From the NCBI RefSeq assembly GCF_002234595.1, contig NZ_NMUL01000012.1:310001-374000 (forward strand): 64,000 nt of DNA, in the 5' to 3' direction. The DNA comes from Amycolatopsis vastitatis. GTDB taxonomy: Bacteria > Actinomycetota > Actinomycetes > Mycobacteriales > Pseudonocardiaceae. Shown here piece after piece: positions 15,944 through 25,100 of this stretch (positions are counted from its first letter, which is position 1; every line of letters starts with the position of its first letter). A model generated the notes under the pieces. That model was not told where the DNA came from and did no database searches. It saw only the letters and a list, made by a program, of their open reading frames with translations. The position numbers and the translations under genes are program-made.

Positions 15944-17640
15944 TGCCCTGCTCTCAGTCGTGCTGTCTGCTCTTCGTCCACCGCGTAGTCCTCGGGGAGC
16001 CGGACGAGCGCGTCCGGTCGCCCGAGGTACCGCACTTCGACGCCGTACACCTCGCGCGCCGCTTCCGCCGAGACGTAACCCTCGACGACGTCGGCGAGCA
16101 CCGCCGCCACCGGCCGCTCGAGCGGCCGCCCGTACCCACCACCGCCGGGCAACGTGACGTCCACAACGGACTCAGGCGTCAGCGCCACACGGCTCTTCGC
16201 GGGCAAAACCGTTCCGCCATGGAGGCCGAACCGACCGGGCGCACCGGATCCCCCACCATCCACACCGGACGCTGCGGCGCGCACCCGGTCGACGTTCCCG
16301 TTGACACTCCAGGAAGTCACGCCGAGTGCTCCCATCGTGGTCACCTGTCCGAGTCCGCCGCGGAACCGGCCCGCGCCGCCGGAGTCGGTCCGCAGCGCGC
16401 GGGTGTGCTGGACCAGCGGCGCCATGGTCTCGATCACCTCCGTCGGCGTCGAGCGCAGTCCACTCGGGAATCCCGTGGTGTTCAGGCCGTCCTTGTCCGC
16501 ACGCGCACCCGTGCCGCCGGTCTGGAAGACGTTGAGCATGAACCCGGGGCCACGCCAGATGGTCATCCACAGCGCGTCCGCGCTCGGCGCGATCGCCGCC
16601 TCCGGCAACGCGCCGATCAGCAGTGACGGCAGGAAGTGCCCGATCAGGTGCCGGGACGCGACGGGCGCGGGCGGCAGGCAGTTCAGCACCGACCCTTCGG
16701 GCGCGGTGACGCGCACCGGCCGGAACGACCCGGCGTTGTGCGGCACCTCCGGCGAGATCGCCGCCTTGACCGCGAACGACGCGTACGCCCGCGTGTAGTT
16801 CATGACGACGTTGATCCCGCGCCGGCTCTGCGGCGACGAGCCCGCGAAGTCGAGGTGGATCCCGTCACCGTCCACAGTGGCCGTCACGCGCAGGATGACG
16901 TCTTCGTCGTCGAAGCCGTCGGTGACGATCTCGTTCCGGTACGTCCCGTCCGGAAGCTCCCGCAGCGCGTCGCGCAGGGCCTTTTCGGACCGGTTCATGA
17001 TCTCGGCGGCGACGTCGTCGAGGGTGTCGAGGCCGAGCTCGTCCAGCAGCCGCAGCAGGCTCGCCGCGCCGACCTCGTTGCCGGTGACCTGCGCGTACAG
17101 GTCGCCGATGGTCTCCTCCGGCGTCCGGACGTTCGCCCGGATCAGCCGTTCCAGGTCGGCGTTGACCTCGCCCGCGCGGAGGACCTTCATGATCGGCAGG
17201 CGCAGGCCTTCTTCGAAGACCTCGTGGGCCTCGGCCGACACCAGCCGGCCGCCGATGTCGGGCGCGTGGCAGCACGACGCGAACCACGCGACCAGCCGTC
17301 CGTGCCGGAACACCGGTGTCGCCACGGTGATGTCGTTGATCTGCCCGGCGGTCTGCCACGGATCGTTCGTCAGCAGCACGTCCCCGGGCTCCAGGGTCTC
17401 CGGCGGATACGCGGCGACGAAGTGGTGCATGCCGGTCGCCATCGCGTTGATGTGGCCGGGCGTGCCGCCGACGGACTGGCCGATCATCTCCCCGCGCGAG
17501 TCGAACACCGCGCACGCCAGGTCGAGCGATTCACGCACGACCGCCGAAAAGGCCGTGTTGACCAGCGCGTTCTGCTGCTCGGCGAGGATCGAGTGCAGGC
17601 GGTTGCCGAACAGCCCGACGAGGATCGGGTCGACGCTCAC
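15940..17640 (-). CDS. Hydantoinase B/oxoprolinase family protein
   Basis: 566 aa, the HyuB subunit type. It starts DPILVGLFGNRLHSILAEQQNALVNTAFSAVVRES, with NDPWQTAGQINDITV near residue 90 and CHAPDIGG shortly after, all typical of the family. With HyuA it forms ATP-dependent amidohydrolases that open cyclic amides (5-oxoproline, N-methylhydantoin, caprolactam) or related carboxylases. Which ring is used here cannot be told. The GTG start overlaps the hyuA stop by 4 bp. Anything upstream of the GTG in this frame is shadow. Confidence 0.88.
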   Translation of the reverse strand: MSVDPILVGLFGNRLHSILAEQQNALVNTAFSAVVRESLDLACAVFDSRGEMIGQSVGGTPGHINAMATGMHHFVAAYPPETLEPGDVLLTNDPWQTAGQINDITVATPVFRHGRLVAWFASCCHAPDIGGRLVSAEAHEVFEEGLRLPIMKVLRAGEVNADLERLIRANVRTPEETIGDLYAQVTGNEVGAASLLRLLDELGLDTLDDVAAEIMNRSEKALRDALRELPDGTYRNEIVTDGFDDEDVILRVTATVDGDGIHLDFAGSSPQSRRGINVVMNYTRAYASFAVKAAISPEVPHNAGSFRPVRVTAPEGSVLNCLPPAPVASRHLIGHFLPSLLIGALPEAAIAPSADALWMTIWRGPGFMLNVFQTGGTGARADKDGLNTTGFPSGLRSTPTEVIETMAPLVQHTRALRTDSGGAGRFRGGLGQVTTMGALGVTSWSVNGNVDRVRAAASGVDGGGSGAPGRFGLHGGTVLPAKSRVALTPESVVDVTLPGGGGYGRPLERPVAAVLADVVEGYVSAEAAREVYGVEVRYLGRPDALVRLPEDYAVDEEQTARLRAGQ

Positions 17641-19658
17641 ACCGTCACCTCCAGGGCACCGTCGGACCTGACGACGCAGTGCGCACCCGGCGGGACGACC
17701 ACAGTGGACTCTCGTTCCTCCACGATGGCCGGTCCGTCGACACGGGTTCCCGGCTCGAGCCGGTACCGATCGAACACCGCCGTGTCGGCAAATCCCCCTG
17801 CCGACGGGAAGTAGGCCTTGCGGGTCCCCTTGCGCGCGTCTCCCGAGGAAGCCCCAGCGGCAAGCCGGAGCGTGACGTCCGGCGCGGGACCGCTCGAGAC
17901 GACCCGCCAGTTCAGCACCTCGACCCCGACCTCGGGTCCGGTGCGCCGGTAGAGCGTGCGATAGGTGCGGGTGAACTCGTCGATCAGCGTTCCGGGCCAG
18001 CTGCCACCGTGGACCGGGACGCGGATCTCGTAGCCCTGCCCGGCGTACCGCATCTCGGCGATGCGCCGGTGCGTCACCTCCGCGACCCCGGACTTCGCCA
18101 GCAGCGCGGCACCTTCGGCTTCCATCTCGGCGAACAGCGCGTCGACCTGCTCCCACTCCAGGTCGCGCACGGCCGCCCGGGCCGAGCGCACGAAGTCGAA
18201 CGCCAGCGGTGCGGTGAGGAAACCCGCGGCACTGAGCACCCCGGCGGCGGGCGGCGCGACGACGGACGGCGCTCCGAGCGCCCGCGCGACGCCGGCACCG
18301 TGCACCGGACCCGCCCCGCCGAAGGTGTACATCGGCAGCTTCGCCGGGTCGTGCCCGCGCTCGACGGCGTGCACGCGAGCGGCGTTGGCCATGTCCTCGT
18401 TGACGCTGGTGTGGATGCCCCAGGCGGCCTCTTCGACGCTCACGCCGAGCGGAGCGGCGATCTTTTCGTGAAGCACCGCTCTCGCCGTCTCGTCGTCCAG
18501 GCGCATGCCGCCGCCGAGGAAGTAGCCGGGATCGAGGTAGCCGAGCACGAGGTCCGCGTCAGTCACCGTGGGCTCGGCGCCCCCGCGGCCGTAGCAGACC
18601 GGACCGGGCTCGGAGCCCGCCGAGTCGGGCCCGACGGTCAGCAGCCCCAGTGCGTCGATGCGCGCGATCGAGCCTCCGCCGACGCCGATCTCGATCATGT
18701 CGGTGACCGGGACCCGCACCGGCAGCCCGGAGCCGGGCAGCAGCCGGTACTTGCGGTCCACTTCGAACTGGTGGGTGACCAGCGGCTCGCCCCCGGCGAT
18801 CAGGCACAGCTTCGCGGTGGTCCCGCCCATGTCGAAGGCCAGCAGGTCCGGCGGTCCGATCGCGGCCGCCGCCAGCGCCCCGCCCGCCGGGCCGGACTCG
18901 AGGATCCGGATCGGATAGCGAGCGGCAGTGTCCACAGTGGCCAGTCCACCGTTGGAGAGCATGATGTGCGGCGCGCGGGCGACCCCCAGCCGGTGCAGCC
19001 GCCGTTCGAGGTCACGCAGGTAGCGCTCGGTGAGGTCCTGGACGTAGACGTTGGCGACCGTGGTCGACGCGCGCTCGAACTCACGGATCTCCGGCACTAC
19101 GTCGGAAGACAGCGCGACCCGCAGGCCGGGCGCGACCTCGGCGAGGATTTCCGCGACACGCCCCTCGTGCGCCGGGTTGGTGAAGGAGTGCAGGAAGCAG
19201 ACCGCGACGGCCTCGATCCCGCGGTCCGCCAGTTCCCGCCCGAGCCGGGCGACGTACTCCTCGTCGAGTCCGGTGTGGACAGACCCGTCGGCGAGGATCC
19301 GCTCCGGGACGTCGAACCGCAGGTGCCGCGGCACCAGGGGCGCGGGCAGTTCCAGGTGCAGGTCGTACAGCTCGTACCGGTGCTCGCGGCGCATCTCCAG
19401 GACGTCGCGGAACCCGGCGGTCGCGAGCAACGCGGTCAGCGAGCCTTTGCGCTCGATCAGCGCGTTCGTGACCAGCGTCGTCCCGTGCACCACCTGCTCG
19501 ACGGCCCCGACGTCCGAAAGCAGCGCGGCCAGGCCCTCCTCGACCGCACGCGCCGGCTCGTCGTGCGTGGTCAGGACCTTGTGGACGGCGACGATCCCGG
19601 TTTCGTCCACCGCGCAGAGGTCGGTGAACGTGCCACCGACGTCGACGCCGATCCTCAT
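17637..19658 (-). CDS. Hydantoinase A/oxoprolinase family protein
   Basis: 673 aa, HyuA subunit type with an actin-like ATPase fold. MRIGVDVGGTFTDL at the N-terminus is the phosphate-1 motif. HGTTLVTNALIERKG near residue 63 and FDMGGTTAKLCLI near 280 (phosphate-2) are present, as is GGAGPVHG. It provides the ATP-dependent activation for ring opening with the coupled B subunit. The ATG at 19658 overlaps the TPP-gene stop (ATGA) and is preferred over the in-frame start 12 nt upstream. No deletions are seen compared with full-length family members. Confidence 0.88.
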   Translation of the reverse strand: MRIGVDVGGTFTDLCAVDETGIVAVHKVLTTHDEPARAVEEGLAALLSDVGAVEQVVHGTTLVTNALIERKGSLTALLATAGFRDVLEMRREHRYELYDLHLELPAPLVPRHLRFDVPERILADGSVHTGLDEEYVARLGRELADRGIEAVAVCFLHSFTNPAHEGRVAEILAEVAPGLRVALSSDVVPEIREFERASTTVANVYVQDLTERYLRDLERRLHRLGVARAPHIMLSNGGLATVDTAARYPIRILESGPAGGALAAAAIGPPDLLAFDMGGTTAKLCLIAGGEPLVTHQFEVDRKYRLLPGSGLPVRVPVTDMIEIGVGGGSIARIDALGLLTVGPDSAGSEPGPVCYGRGGAEPTVTDADLVLGYLDPGYFLGGGMRLDDETARAVLHEKIAAPLGVSVEEAAWGIHTSVNEDMANAARVHAVERGHDPAKLPMYTFGGAGPVHGAGVARALGAPSVVAPPAAGVLSAAGFLTAPLAFDFVRSARAAVRDLEWEQVDALFAEMEAEGAALLAKSGVAEVTHRRIAEMRYAGQGYEIRVPVHGGSWPGTLIDEFTRTYRTLYRRTGPEVGVEVLNWRVVSSGPAPDVTLRLAAGASSGDARKGTRKAYFPSAGGFADTAVFDRYRLEPGTRVDGPAIVEERESTVVVPPGAHCVVRSDGALEVTV

Positions 19659-21277
19659 GTCCGGTACCACCGCGGCGAAGTGTTCAGCGGCGGCTTCAGC
19701 TTGGCCTTCACGACCAGCACGTTCGGCTCGTCCGACTCGACGAACTCGCCGAGCAGCCGCCGGAACGCCCGCCCGAAGCCGGAAACGCGGTCGGCGTGCA
19801 CCCCGAACGACCGCGCCAGGCCGACGAAGTCCGGGCTGTCCCAGTCGACCCCGCGGTGCGGCAGGCCCTCGCGGTCCTGGTCGTAGCGCAACATCCCGTA
19901 GCCGCCGTCGTCGACGAGGACGACCGTGACCGGCAGCTGTTCCTGCGCGAGCGTCGCCAGGTCGCCGCAGCCGTAGAGGAATCCGCCGTCACCGGTGATG
20001 CAGATGGCGCGCCCGGTGCCGGCGGCGGCCGCGCCGAGCGACGCCGGGAAGCCGTAGCCGAGCGTGCCCCAGCCCATCGGGTAGGCGAGCTTGCGCGGCG
20101 CGCGCACCCGGTGGAAGCCGCCGACCCAGTACCCGGCGACGCACATGTCGGACACGAGGACCGCGTCGGTCGGCAGCACTTCGTCCAAAGTGGACAGGAA
20201 GTCGTAGGCCTGCGGCTCCTCGTCGCGGATCCGCTGGCGCACGCGCCGGCCGATACCGGCCAGCCGCAACGTGATGTCGTCGAGCCCGGGCCGCTGCTTC
20301 GGCAGCAACCGCTCGACGATCGAGCGCGCGTCACCGACGAGCGTCAGGTCGGGCTGGTAGTTCTTGGCGGCGTCGTCGGCGTCGACGTTGACCGCGATGA
20401 GCTGGGGCGGCTTGGGCATCCGCCAGTTCTGCGTCATCAGGCCGTCGAAGTCGGTGCCGATGGCGAGCACGACGTCGGCTTCGTCCCACAGCTCGCCGAC
20501 CTCCGGCGTGTGCACCGGGTTCGGCGCCAGGCACGGGTGGTCGAGCGGGAGCAGCCCGCGCGCGGCGAACGTGGTGATCACCGGCGCGGCGAGCTTCTCC
20601 GCGAGCGCGCCGATCGCGTCGCCCGCCCCCGAGCGCAGCGCGCCACCACCGGCCCAGATCAGCGGGTTCCGCGCATCGGACAGCATCGCCTCGGCCCGCG
20701 CGAGATCGGGGACGTCGACGTCGGGTTTGCGGTGCGGCGCGGGCGGACGGCGGTGCGGCACGCTCTCGCGCAGGTAGTCGGTGGGCACGCCGAGGTAGAC
20801 CGGCCCGCTCTGCGGCAGCAGCGCGAGCCGCGCCGCGCGGTGCAGGGTCGTGCCGACCTGGTCGGCGGCCCGCACGGTGAAGCCGCCCTTGGTCACCGGC
20901 GCGAACATCGCCTGCTGGTCGGAGGTCTCGTGCAGCACGCCGCGGACGACACCCGGGCGGCGCAGCGTCGAGGGGATGTCGGTGGCGATGACCAGCACCG
21001 GAGCGGCGGACGCCATGGCCTCGCCGACCGCGCCGAGGGTGTTGGCGGCGCCCGGGCCGGTGGTCACGAGGGCGACGCCGAGCTTGCCGGTGGCGCGCGC
21101 GTAGCCGTCGGCGGCGTACCCGGCGGTCTGTTCGTGGCGGACGCCGACGAGCTTGATGCGGGTTTCACCGAGCGCTTCCCACAGTGGCAGGTTGTGCACC
21201 CCCGGGAGCCCGAAGACGATCTCCGTTCCGAGCGCTTCCAGCGCGTCCACCAGCTCCCGAGCACCACTCACAGCCAC
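19655..21277 (-). CDS. Thiamine-diphosphate enzyme, acetolactate-synthase-like
   Basis: 540 aa. It has the three ALS-type domains. The PYR domain contains VRHEQTAGYAADGYARATG, whose Glu is the catalytic glutamate. The C-terminal PP domain contains ITGDGGFLYGCGDLATLAQEQLPVTVVLVDDGGYGML, the GDG-N26-NN-like TPP site with DD in place of NN. It likely decarboxylates or ligates a 2-oxo acid. The GTG at 21277 is the first start after the palindrome; a second GTG lies 6 nt further in. No strong ribosome site is visible. Confidence 0.85.
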   Translation of the reverse strand: MAVSGARELVDALEALGTEIVFGLPGVHNLPLWEALGETRIKLVGVRHEQTAGYAADGYARATGKLGVALVTTGPGAANTLGAVGEAMASAAPVLVIATDIPSTLRRPGVVRGVLHETSDQQAMFAPVTKGGFTVRAADQVGTTLHRAARLALLPQSGPVYLGVPTDYLRESVPHRRPPAPHRKPDVDVPDLARAEAMLSDARNPLIWAGGGALRSGAGDAIGALAEKLAAPVITTFAARGLLPLDHPCLAPNPVHTPEVGELWDEADVVLAIGTDFDGLMTQNWRMPKPPQLIAVNVDADDAAKNYQPDLTLVGDARSIVERLLPKQRPGLDDITLRLAGIGRRVRQRIRDEEPQAYDFLSTLDEVLPTDAVLVSDMCVAGYWVGGFHRVRAPRKLAYPMGWGTLGYGFPASLGAAAAGTGRAICITGDGGFLYGCGDLATLAQEQLPVTVVLVDDGGYGMLRYDQDREGLPHRGVDWDSPDFVGLARSFGVHADRVSGFGRAFRRLLGEFVESDEPNVLVVKAKLKPPLNTSPRWYRT

Positions 21278-21288
21278 GGCCCGGATAC

Positions 21289-21313
21289 TGCCAGATCGTT
21301 GAACGATCTGGCA
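21289..21313. promoter_or_regulatory. Perfect 25-bp palindrome, putative GntR/FCD operator
   Basis: The arm TGCCAGATCGTT (21289-21300) is exactly inverted at 21302-21313 around a single G. The core T-C-GT-TGA-AC-G-A fits the T-N-GT-N(0-3)-AC-N-A pattern bound by FadR/FCD-type GntR proteins. It fills most of the 44-bp gap between the oxidase and TPP genes, so it could regulate the TPP-hyuAB-SDR-gntR-CoA transferase unit. As RNA it could also form a 9-bp hairpin, but no U-tract follows. Confidence 0.6.
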
Positions 21314-21321
21314 ATCAGCCC

Positions 21322-22497
21322 CTAGACGATGTTGTGCTCGGCACTCGTCGTCCCCGCGGCGAACCGGCGGACGTCGAGCTCCGCGATGTCCACCGCCGGC
21401 TGTCGGCCCAGGTAGAGGTCCCGGATCAGCTCGCCGGCGGCCGGGCCCATCTGGAAGCCGTGCCCGGAGAAGCCGGTCGCGTAGAAGAACCGCGACAGCA
21501 GGACGCTTTCCCCGATGATCTGGTTGCGGTCCGGCGTCATTTCGTACAGCCCGGCCCAGGCCGTCCGGACGCCGGCGTCGAGCACGGCCGGGATCCGGCG
21601 GCCCGCCAGCTCGGCCAGCCGCGGCAGCCACTCGCCCGGCTCGTAGCGGGTGCCGAACCCCGGAAAGCCGTCGTCCTCGGAGAACGACATCGCCAGGCCG
21701 GGACCCTCGCGGTGGCAGTAGAACGCCGAGGGCAGCTCGATGGTCAGCGGAACCGGCTCCGGCAGCCCGGGCACCGGCCCGGTGAACACGACCTGCCGCC
21801 GGAACGGGCGCACCGGCAGCTCCAGCCCGGCCAGCTCGCCGATCCGGCCCGACCACGCGCCGGCCGCGCACACCACCGCGCCGGTCCGCACGAACCCCGC
21901 CGTCGTGTTAACGCCGGTTAGCGTCTCGCCGTCGCGCTCGATCCCGGTGACCTCGATCTTGGTCCGCAGCTTCGCGCCGTGCGCCCGGGCGGCTTTCGCG
22001 TACCCCTGCACGACGGCGTCCGGCGTCGCCTTCGCGTCGTCCGGCGACCAGAGTGCGGCGACGACGTCGTCCGTCCGGAGCAGCGGGAGCACCGTCTTGG
22101 CTTCGGCGGGGTCGAGGAGGTGGCTGCGGACGCCGTACTCGCGCTGCAGCTCCGCGCAATGTCCGATTGCGGGCACGTCCGCCGGGTCGGTGAGCAGGTA
22201 CAGGTAGCCGTCACGCCGGAAGTCGATCTCGACGCCGAAGTCGCGGGAGAAAGCGCTGTACGCGGCGAGCCCGCGCAGTCCCAGCTCGACGTTGACGCGG
22301 GTGGTGAACGACGACCGGATGCCGCCCGCGGCCTTCGCCGTCGAGCCACCGCCCAGCTCGCCGCGCTCGAGCAGCAGCACGTCGACACCGGCTTCGGCGA
22401 GCCGGAAGGCACAGCTCACGCCGATCACGCCACCGCCGATCACGACGCACTCGGCCATCTGTGGCACGGCCGTTTCCCCGGCGCCGCGGACGGTCAT
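21322..22497 (-). CDS. FAD-dependent amino-acid/sarcosine oxidase-like (DAO family)
   Basis: 391 aa. The dinucleotide motif VVIGGGVIGVSCAFRLAEAG is at about residues 18-37, followed by the acidic LLERGELGGGST typical of glycine/sarcosine oxidases and the sarcosine oxidase beta subunit. The C-terminal GFSGHGFQMGPAAGELIRDL is the family's flavin-closing motif. It likely oxidises a secondary or N-methyl amino acid. It is upstream of and co-directional with the TPP/hydantoinase genes. An internal ATG at 22458 is an alternative start. No covalent-flavin cysteine is obvious. Confidence 0.85.
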   Translation of the reverse strand: MTVRGAGETAVPQMAECVVIGGGVIGVSCAFRLAEAGVDVLLLERGELGGGSTAKAAGGIRSSFTTRVNVELGLRGLAAYSAFSRDFGVEIDFRRDGYLYLLTDPADVPAIGHCAELQREYGVRSHLLDPAEAKTVLPLLRTDDVVAALWSPDDAKATPDAVVQGYAKAARAHGAKLRTKIEVTGIERDGETLTGVNTTAGFVRTGAVVCAAGAWSGRIGELAGLELPVRPFRRQVVFTGPVPGLPEPVPLTIELPSAFYCHREGPGLAMSFSEDDGFPGFGTRYEPGEWLPRLAELAGRRIPAVLDAGVRTAWAGLYEMTPDRNQIIGESVLLSRFFYATGFSGHGFQMGPAAGELIRDLYLGRQPAVDIAELDVRRFAAGTTSAEHNIV

Positions 22498-22577
22498 ACT
22501 CGCCAGGGTAGAACGTGATCCACCCGCGGGCGCCGAGCGCGTAGAGTCGGCGTGCCGAGCGCGGAAGGTGATGTCCC

Positions 22578-23942
22578 ATGGCGATGATGCCCGTGACCGA
22601 CTCGATGTTCCTCCTGGTCGAAACGCGCGAGCATCCGATGCACGTGGGCGGTCTGCAGCTGTTCAAGAAACCGGAGGGCGCCGGCGACGACTACCTCCGC
22701 GACGTCCGGAACAGCCTCCTCGAATCGGACAACATCCGCTCCGTGTTCCGGCGCCGCCCGGCCCGGCCGGTCAACACGATGGGCCACGTCGTCTGGGCGA
22801 ACGACACCGAGCTCGAGCTCGACTACCACTTCCGGCACTCGGCGCTGCCGCGCCCGGGCCGTGTCCGCGAGCTGCTGGAGCTGACGTCACGCTGGCACAG
22901 CACCCTGCTCGACCGGCACCGCCCGCTCTGGGAGACCCACCTCATCGAGGGGCTCGACGACGGCCGGTTCGCCGTCTACACCAAGGTGCACCACGCGCTG
23001 ATGGACGGCGTCTCGGCGCTGCGGCAGCTGCAGGGCACGCTCTCGGACGACCCGGCGGACATGGACTGCCCGCCGTGGTGGGGCAGCCGGCGCAAGCCCG
23101 GCGAAGAACGCGCGAAGCGCCCGCGGTCGTTCCTGCAGACCGCGAGCAAGACGGCCAACCAGCTCGCGGGCCTGGCGCCCGCCGCGATGAAGGTGGCGCG
23201 GGAGGCGTTCGGCGAGCACACCCTGACGCTGCCGGGACAGGCGCCCAAGACGATGTTCAACGTGTCGATCGGCGGCGCGCGGCGGTTCGCGGCGCAGAAG
23301 TGGTCGCTGGACCGCGTCCGGCAGGTGGCGACCGCGGCCGGGGTGTCGCGCAACGACGTCGTGCTCGCGATGTGCTCGGGCGCGCTGCGGGACTACCTCA
23401 TCGAACAGCGCGCGCTGCCGGACGCGCCGCTCATCGCGATGGTGCCGGTGTCGCTGCGCCGCCAGAACGACCCCGGCGAGGCCGCGGGCAACAACATCGG
23501 CGCGCTGCTGTGCAACCTGGCCACCGACCTGCCGGACGCGGGCAAGCGGCTCGTCACGATCCACCAGTCGATGCGCAACGGCAAGCGGCTGTTCTCGGAG
23601 CTGACGCCGTTGCAGACGCTGTTGTTATCGGCCGTTAACGTCGCGCAGCTCGGCGTTTCGCCGATCCCGGGCGTCGTCAAGAACACGCGGCCGCCGTTCA
23701 ACCTGGTGATCTCGAACGTGCCCGGCCCGCGCAAGCAGATGTACTGGAACGGCGCCCAGCTCGACGGCATCTACCCGGCGTCGGTGCTGCTCGACGGCCA
23801 GGCCGTGAACATCACGCTGACCAGCAACGGCGACCACCTCGACTTCGGCGTCACCGGCTGCCGCCGCAGCGTCCCGCACCTGCAGCGGATCCTGACACAC
23901 CTCGACACGGCCTTGGTGGAGCTCGAAGCCGCGGTGAGGTAG
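22578..23942 (+). CDS. Wax ester synthase/diacylglycerol O-acyltransferase
   Basis: 454 aa, WS/DGAT family. The catalytic HHxxxDG motif is HHALMDG with H138, H139 and D143. The N-terminal PVTDSMFLLVETREHPMHVG and the C-terminal PGPRKQMYWNGA (PLW/NVPG-type) elements are present. These enzymes make triacylglycerol or wax ester storage lipid from acyl-CoA. The gene stands alone with GGAAGG before the ATG. A rare TTA leucine codon occurs at 23625-23627, inside a 16-mer (23624-23639) that recurs in pqqB. Confidence 0.9.
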   Translation: MAMMPVTDSMFLLVETREHPMHVGGLQLFKKPEGAGDDYLRDVRNSLLESDNIRSVFRRRPARPVNTMGHVVWANDTELELDYHFRHSALPRPGRVRELLELTSRWHSTLLDRHRPLWETHLIEGLDDGRFAVYTKVHHALMDGVSALRQLQGTLSDDPADMDCPPWWGSRRKPGEERAKRPRSFLQTASKTANQLAGLAPAAMKVAREAFGEHTLTLPGQAPKTMFNVSIGGARRFAAQKWSLDRVRQVATAAGVSRNDVVLAMCSGALRDYLIEQRALPDAPLIAMVPVSLRRQNDPGEAAGNNIGALLCNLATDLPDAGKRLVTIHQSMRNGKRLFSELTPLQTLLLSAVNVAQLGVSPIPGVVKNTRPPFNLVISNVPGPRKQMYWNGAQLDGIYPASVLLDGQAVNITLTSNGDHLDFGVTGCRRSVPHLQRILTHLDTALVELEAAVR

Positions 23943-24057
23943 CCCGTTCACCGACACCCGACTCCCCCATCGGATGGAATCTTTCCGAACTCGCTGGTCA
24001 GTCCGCTCCGCGCGCTCCTAGGGTGGCGACGATCACCCCCGCAGAGAGGAGCAGGAC

Positions 24058-24144
24058 ATGCTCGAGGAGTGGACGACCCCCGACTTCGTCGAATACGAAA
24101 CCCCCATGGAGGTCACCGCTTACGCGGCCCGCATGGCGGACTGA
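24058..24144 (+). CDS. pqqA: PQQ precursor peptide PqqA
   Basis: 28 aa peptide beginning MLEEWTTPDFVEYETP. The essential Glu-x3-Tyr pair is E18 and Y22 (MEVTAY), the residues that PqqE cross-links to start pyrroloquinoline quinone synthesis. AGAGGAG lies 6-12 nt before the ATG. It is 3 nt before pqqC, at the head of a five-gene operon, and too short for routine gene calling. A possible -10 (TAGGGT) is visible near 24019, but I cannot define the promoter firmly. Confidence 0.92.
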   Translation: MLEEWTTPDFVEYETPMEVTAYAARMAD

Positions 24145-24147
24145 AGG

Positions 24148-24837
24148 ATGCCGGTCGAGCCACTTCCGGAAAGCGCATTCATCGACGAGCTGCGCGGACT
24201 TTCCGGCCGGTACTGGGGAACGCACCCGTTCCACCGCCGGCTGCACGCGGGCGAACTCGACGAGCGCGCGCTGCGGATCTGGGCGGCGAACCGCTGGTAC
24301 TACCAGTGCGTGCTGCCCCAGAAGGACGCGGCGATCATCAGCAACTGCCCGCTGCCGGAGATCCGCCGCCAGTGGCTCGACCGGATCGTCTACCACGACG
24401 GGGTGAGCGCCGGCACCGGCGGGATCGAACGCTGGCTGCGGCTCTGCACGGCGGCCGGCCTGGACCGGGACGAGGTCCTCGACGAACGGCACGTCGTGCC
24501 CGGCGTCCGGTTCGCCGTCGACGCGTACGTGACTTTCGCGCGCACGAGACCGTGGTGGGAAGCCGTCGCCTCGGGACTGACCGAAATGTTCGCCGGGCAC
24601 CTGATGCAGCAGCGCGTCGCGGACATGCTCGCGCACTATTCCTGGATCTCGCGCGAAGACCTCGCCTACTTCACCAACCGCATCGACAAGGTTTCCGGCG
24701 AAGGCAAGGACACCCTCGACATCGTCATCCGCCACTGCGTGACGCGCGAACAGCAGGACCGAGCGATCGCCGCGTTGTCGTTCAAGTGCGACGTGCTGTG
24801 GTCGATGCTGGACGCGATCGAACGGGCGGCCGCGTGA
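24148..24837 (+). CDS. pqqC: Pyrroloquinoline-quinone synthase PqqC
   Basis: 229 aa, all-helical heme-oxygenase-like fold. It catalyses the last step, the eight-electron ring closure and oxidation to PQQ, without a metal. Family segments are HPFHRRLHAGEL, RYYWGTH-like at the start, WAANRWYYQCVLPQKDAAIISNCP near residue 45, and FAGHLMQQRVADMLAHY with the active-site histidine region. Length is normal (about 230-250 aa). The TGA stop overlaps the GTG of pqqD. Confidence 0.92.
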   Translation: MPVEPLPESAFIDELRGLSGRYWGTHPFHRRLHAGELDERALRIWAANRWYYQCVLPQKDAAIISNCPLPEIRRQWLDRIVYHDGVSAGTGGIERWLRLCTAAGLDRDEVLDERHVVPGVRFAVDAYVTFARTRPWWEAVASGLTEMFAGHLMQQRVADMLAHYSWISREDLAYFTNRIDKVSGEGKDTLDIVIRHCVTREQQDRAIAALSFKCDVLWSMLDAIERAAA

Positions 24838-25100
24838 TCACCGCCGATTCGGTCCCGCAACTCCGGCGCGGTGTCCGATTGTCCTTCGACCACGTCCGGG
24901 AGACGCACGTGCTGCTGTTCCCCGAAGGCGTCCTGGTACCGAACCCCACGGCGGCGGCGGTCCTCGAACTCTGCGACGGCGCCCGGTCCGTCACCGAAAT
25001 CACGACGGCGCTTTCGAAGCGCTACTCCGGCGTGCTCGCGCAGGACGTCGTTTCCGTGCTGACGCGGCTGGGCGAACGGCGGGTGGTCGCATGGACGTGA
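24834..25100 (+). CDS. pqqD: PQQ peptide chaperone PqqD
   Basis: 88 aa, the small winged-helix peptide-recognition element that presents PqqA to PqqE. It begins VITADSVPQLRRGVRLSFD and shows the family block LFPEGVLVPNPTAAAVLELCDG. The GTG at 24834 overlaps the pqqC stop (GTGA), and its 3' end overlaps pqqE by 10 bp. It is a separate gene here, not fused to pqqC or pqqE as in some bacteria. A copy of the 10-mer TGTCCGATTG lies inside at 24872. Confidence 0.9.
   Translation: MITADSVPQLRRGVRLSFDHVRETHVLLFPEGVLVPNPTAAAVLELCDGARSVTEITTALSKRYSGVLAQDVVSVLTRLGERRVVAWT

Noticed and set aside
17637..19658. Specific naming of HyuAB as 5-oxoprolinase, caprolactamase or acetone carboxylase
   Set aside because: Motifs show only the superfamily; neighbours do not decide the substrate.
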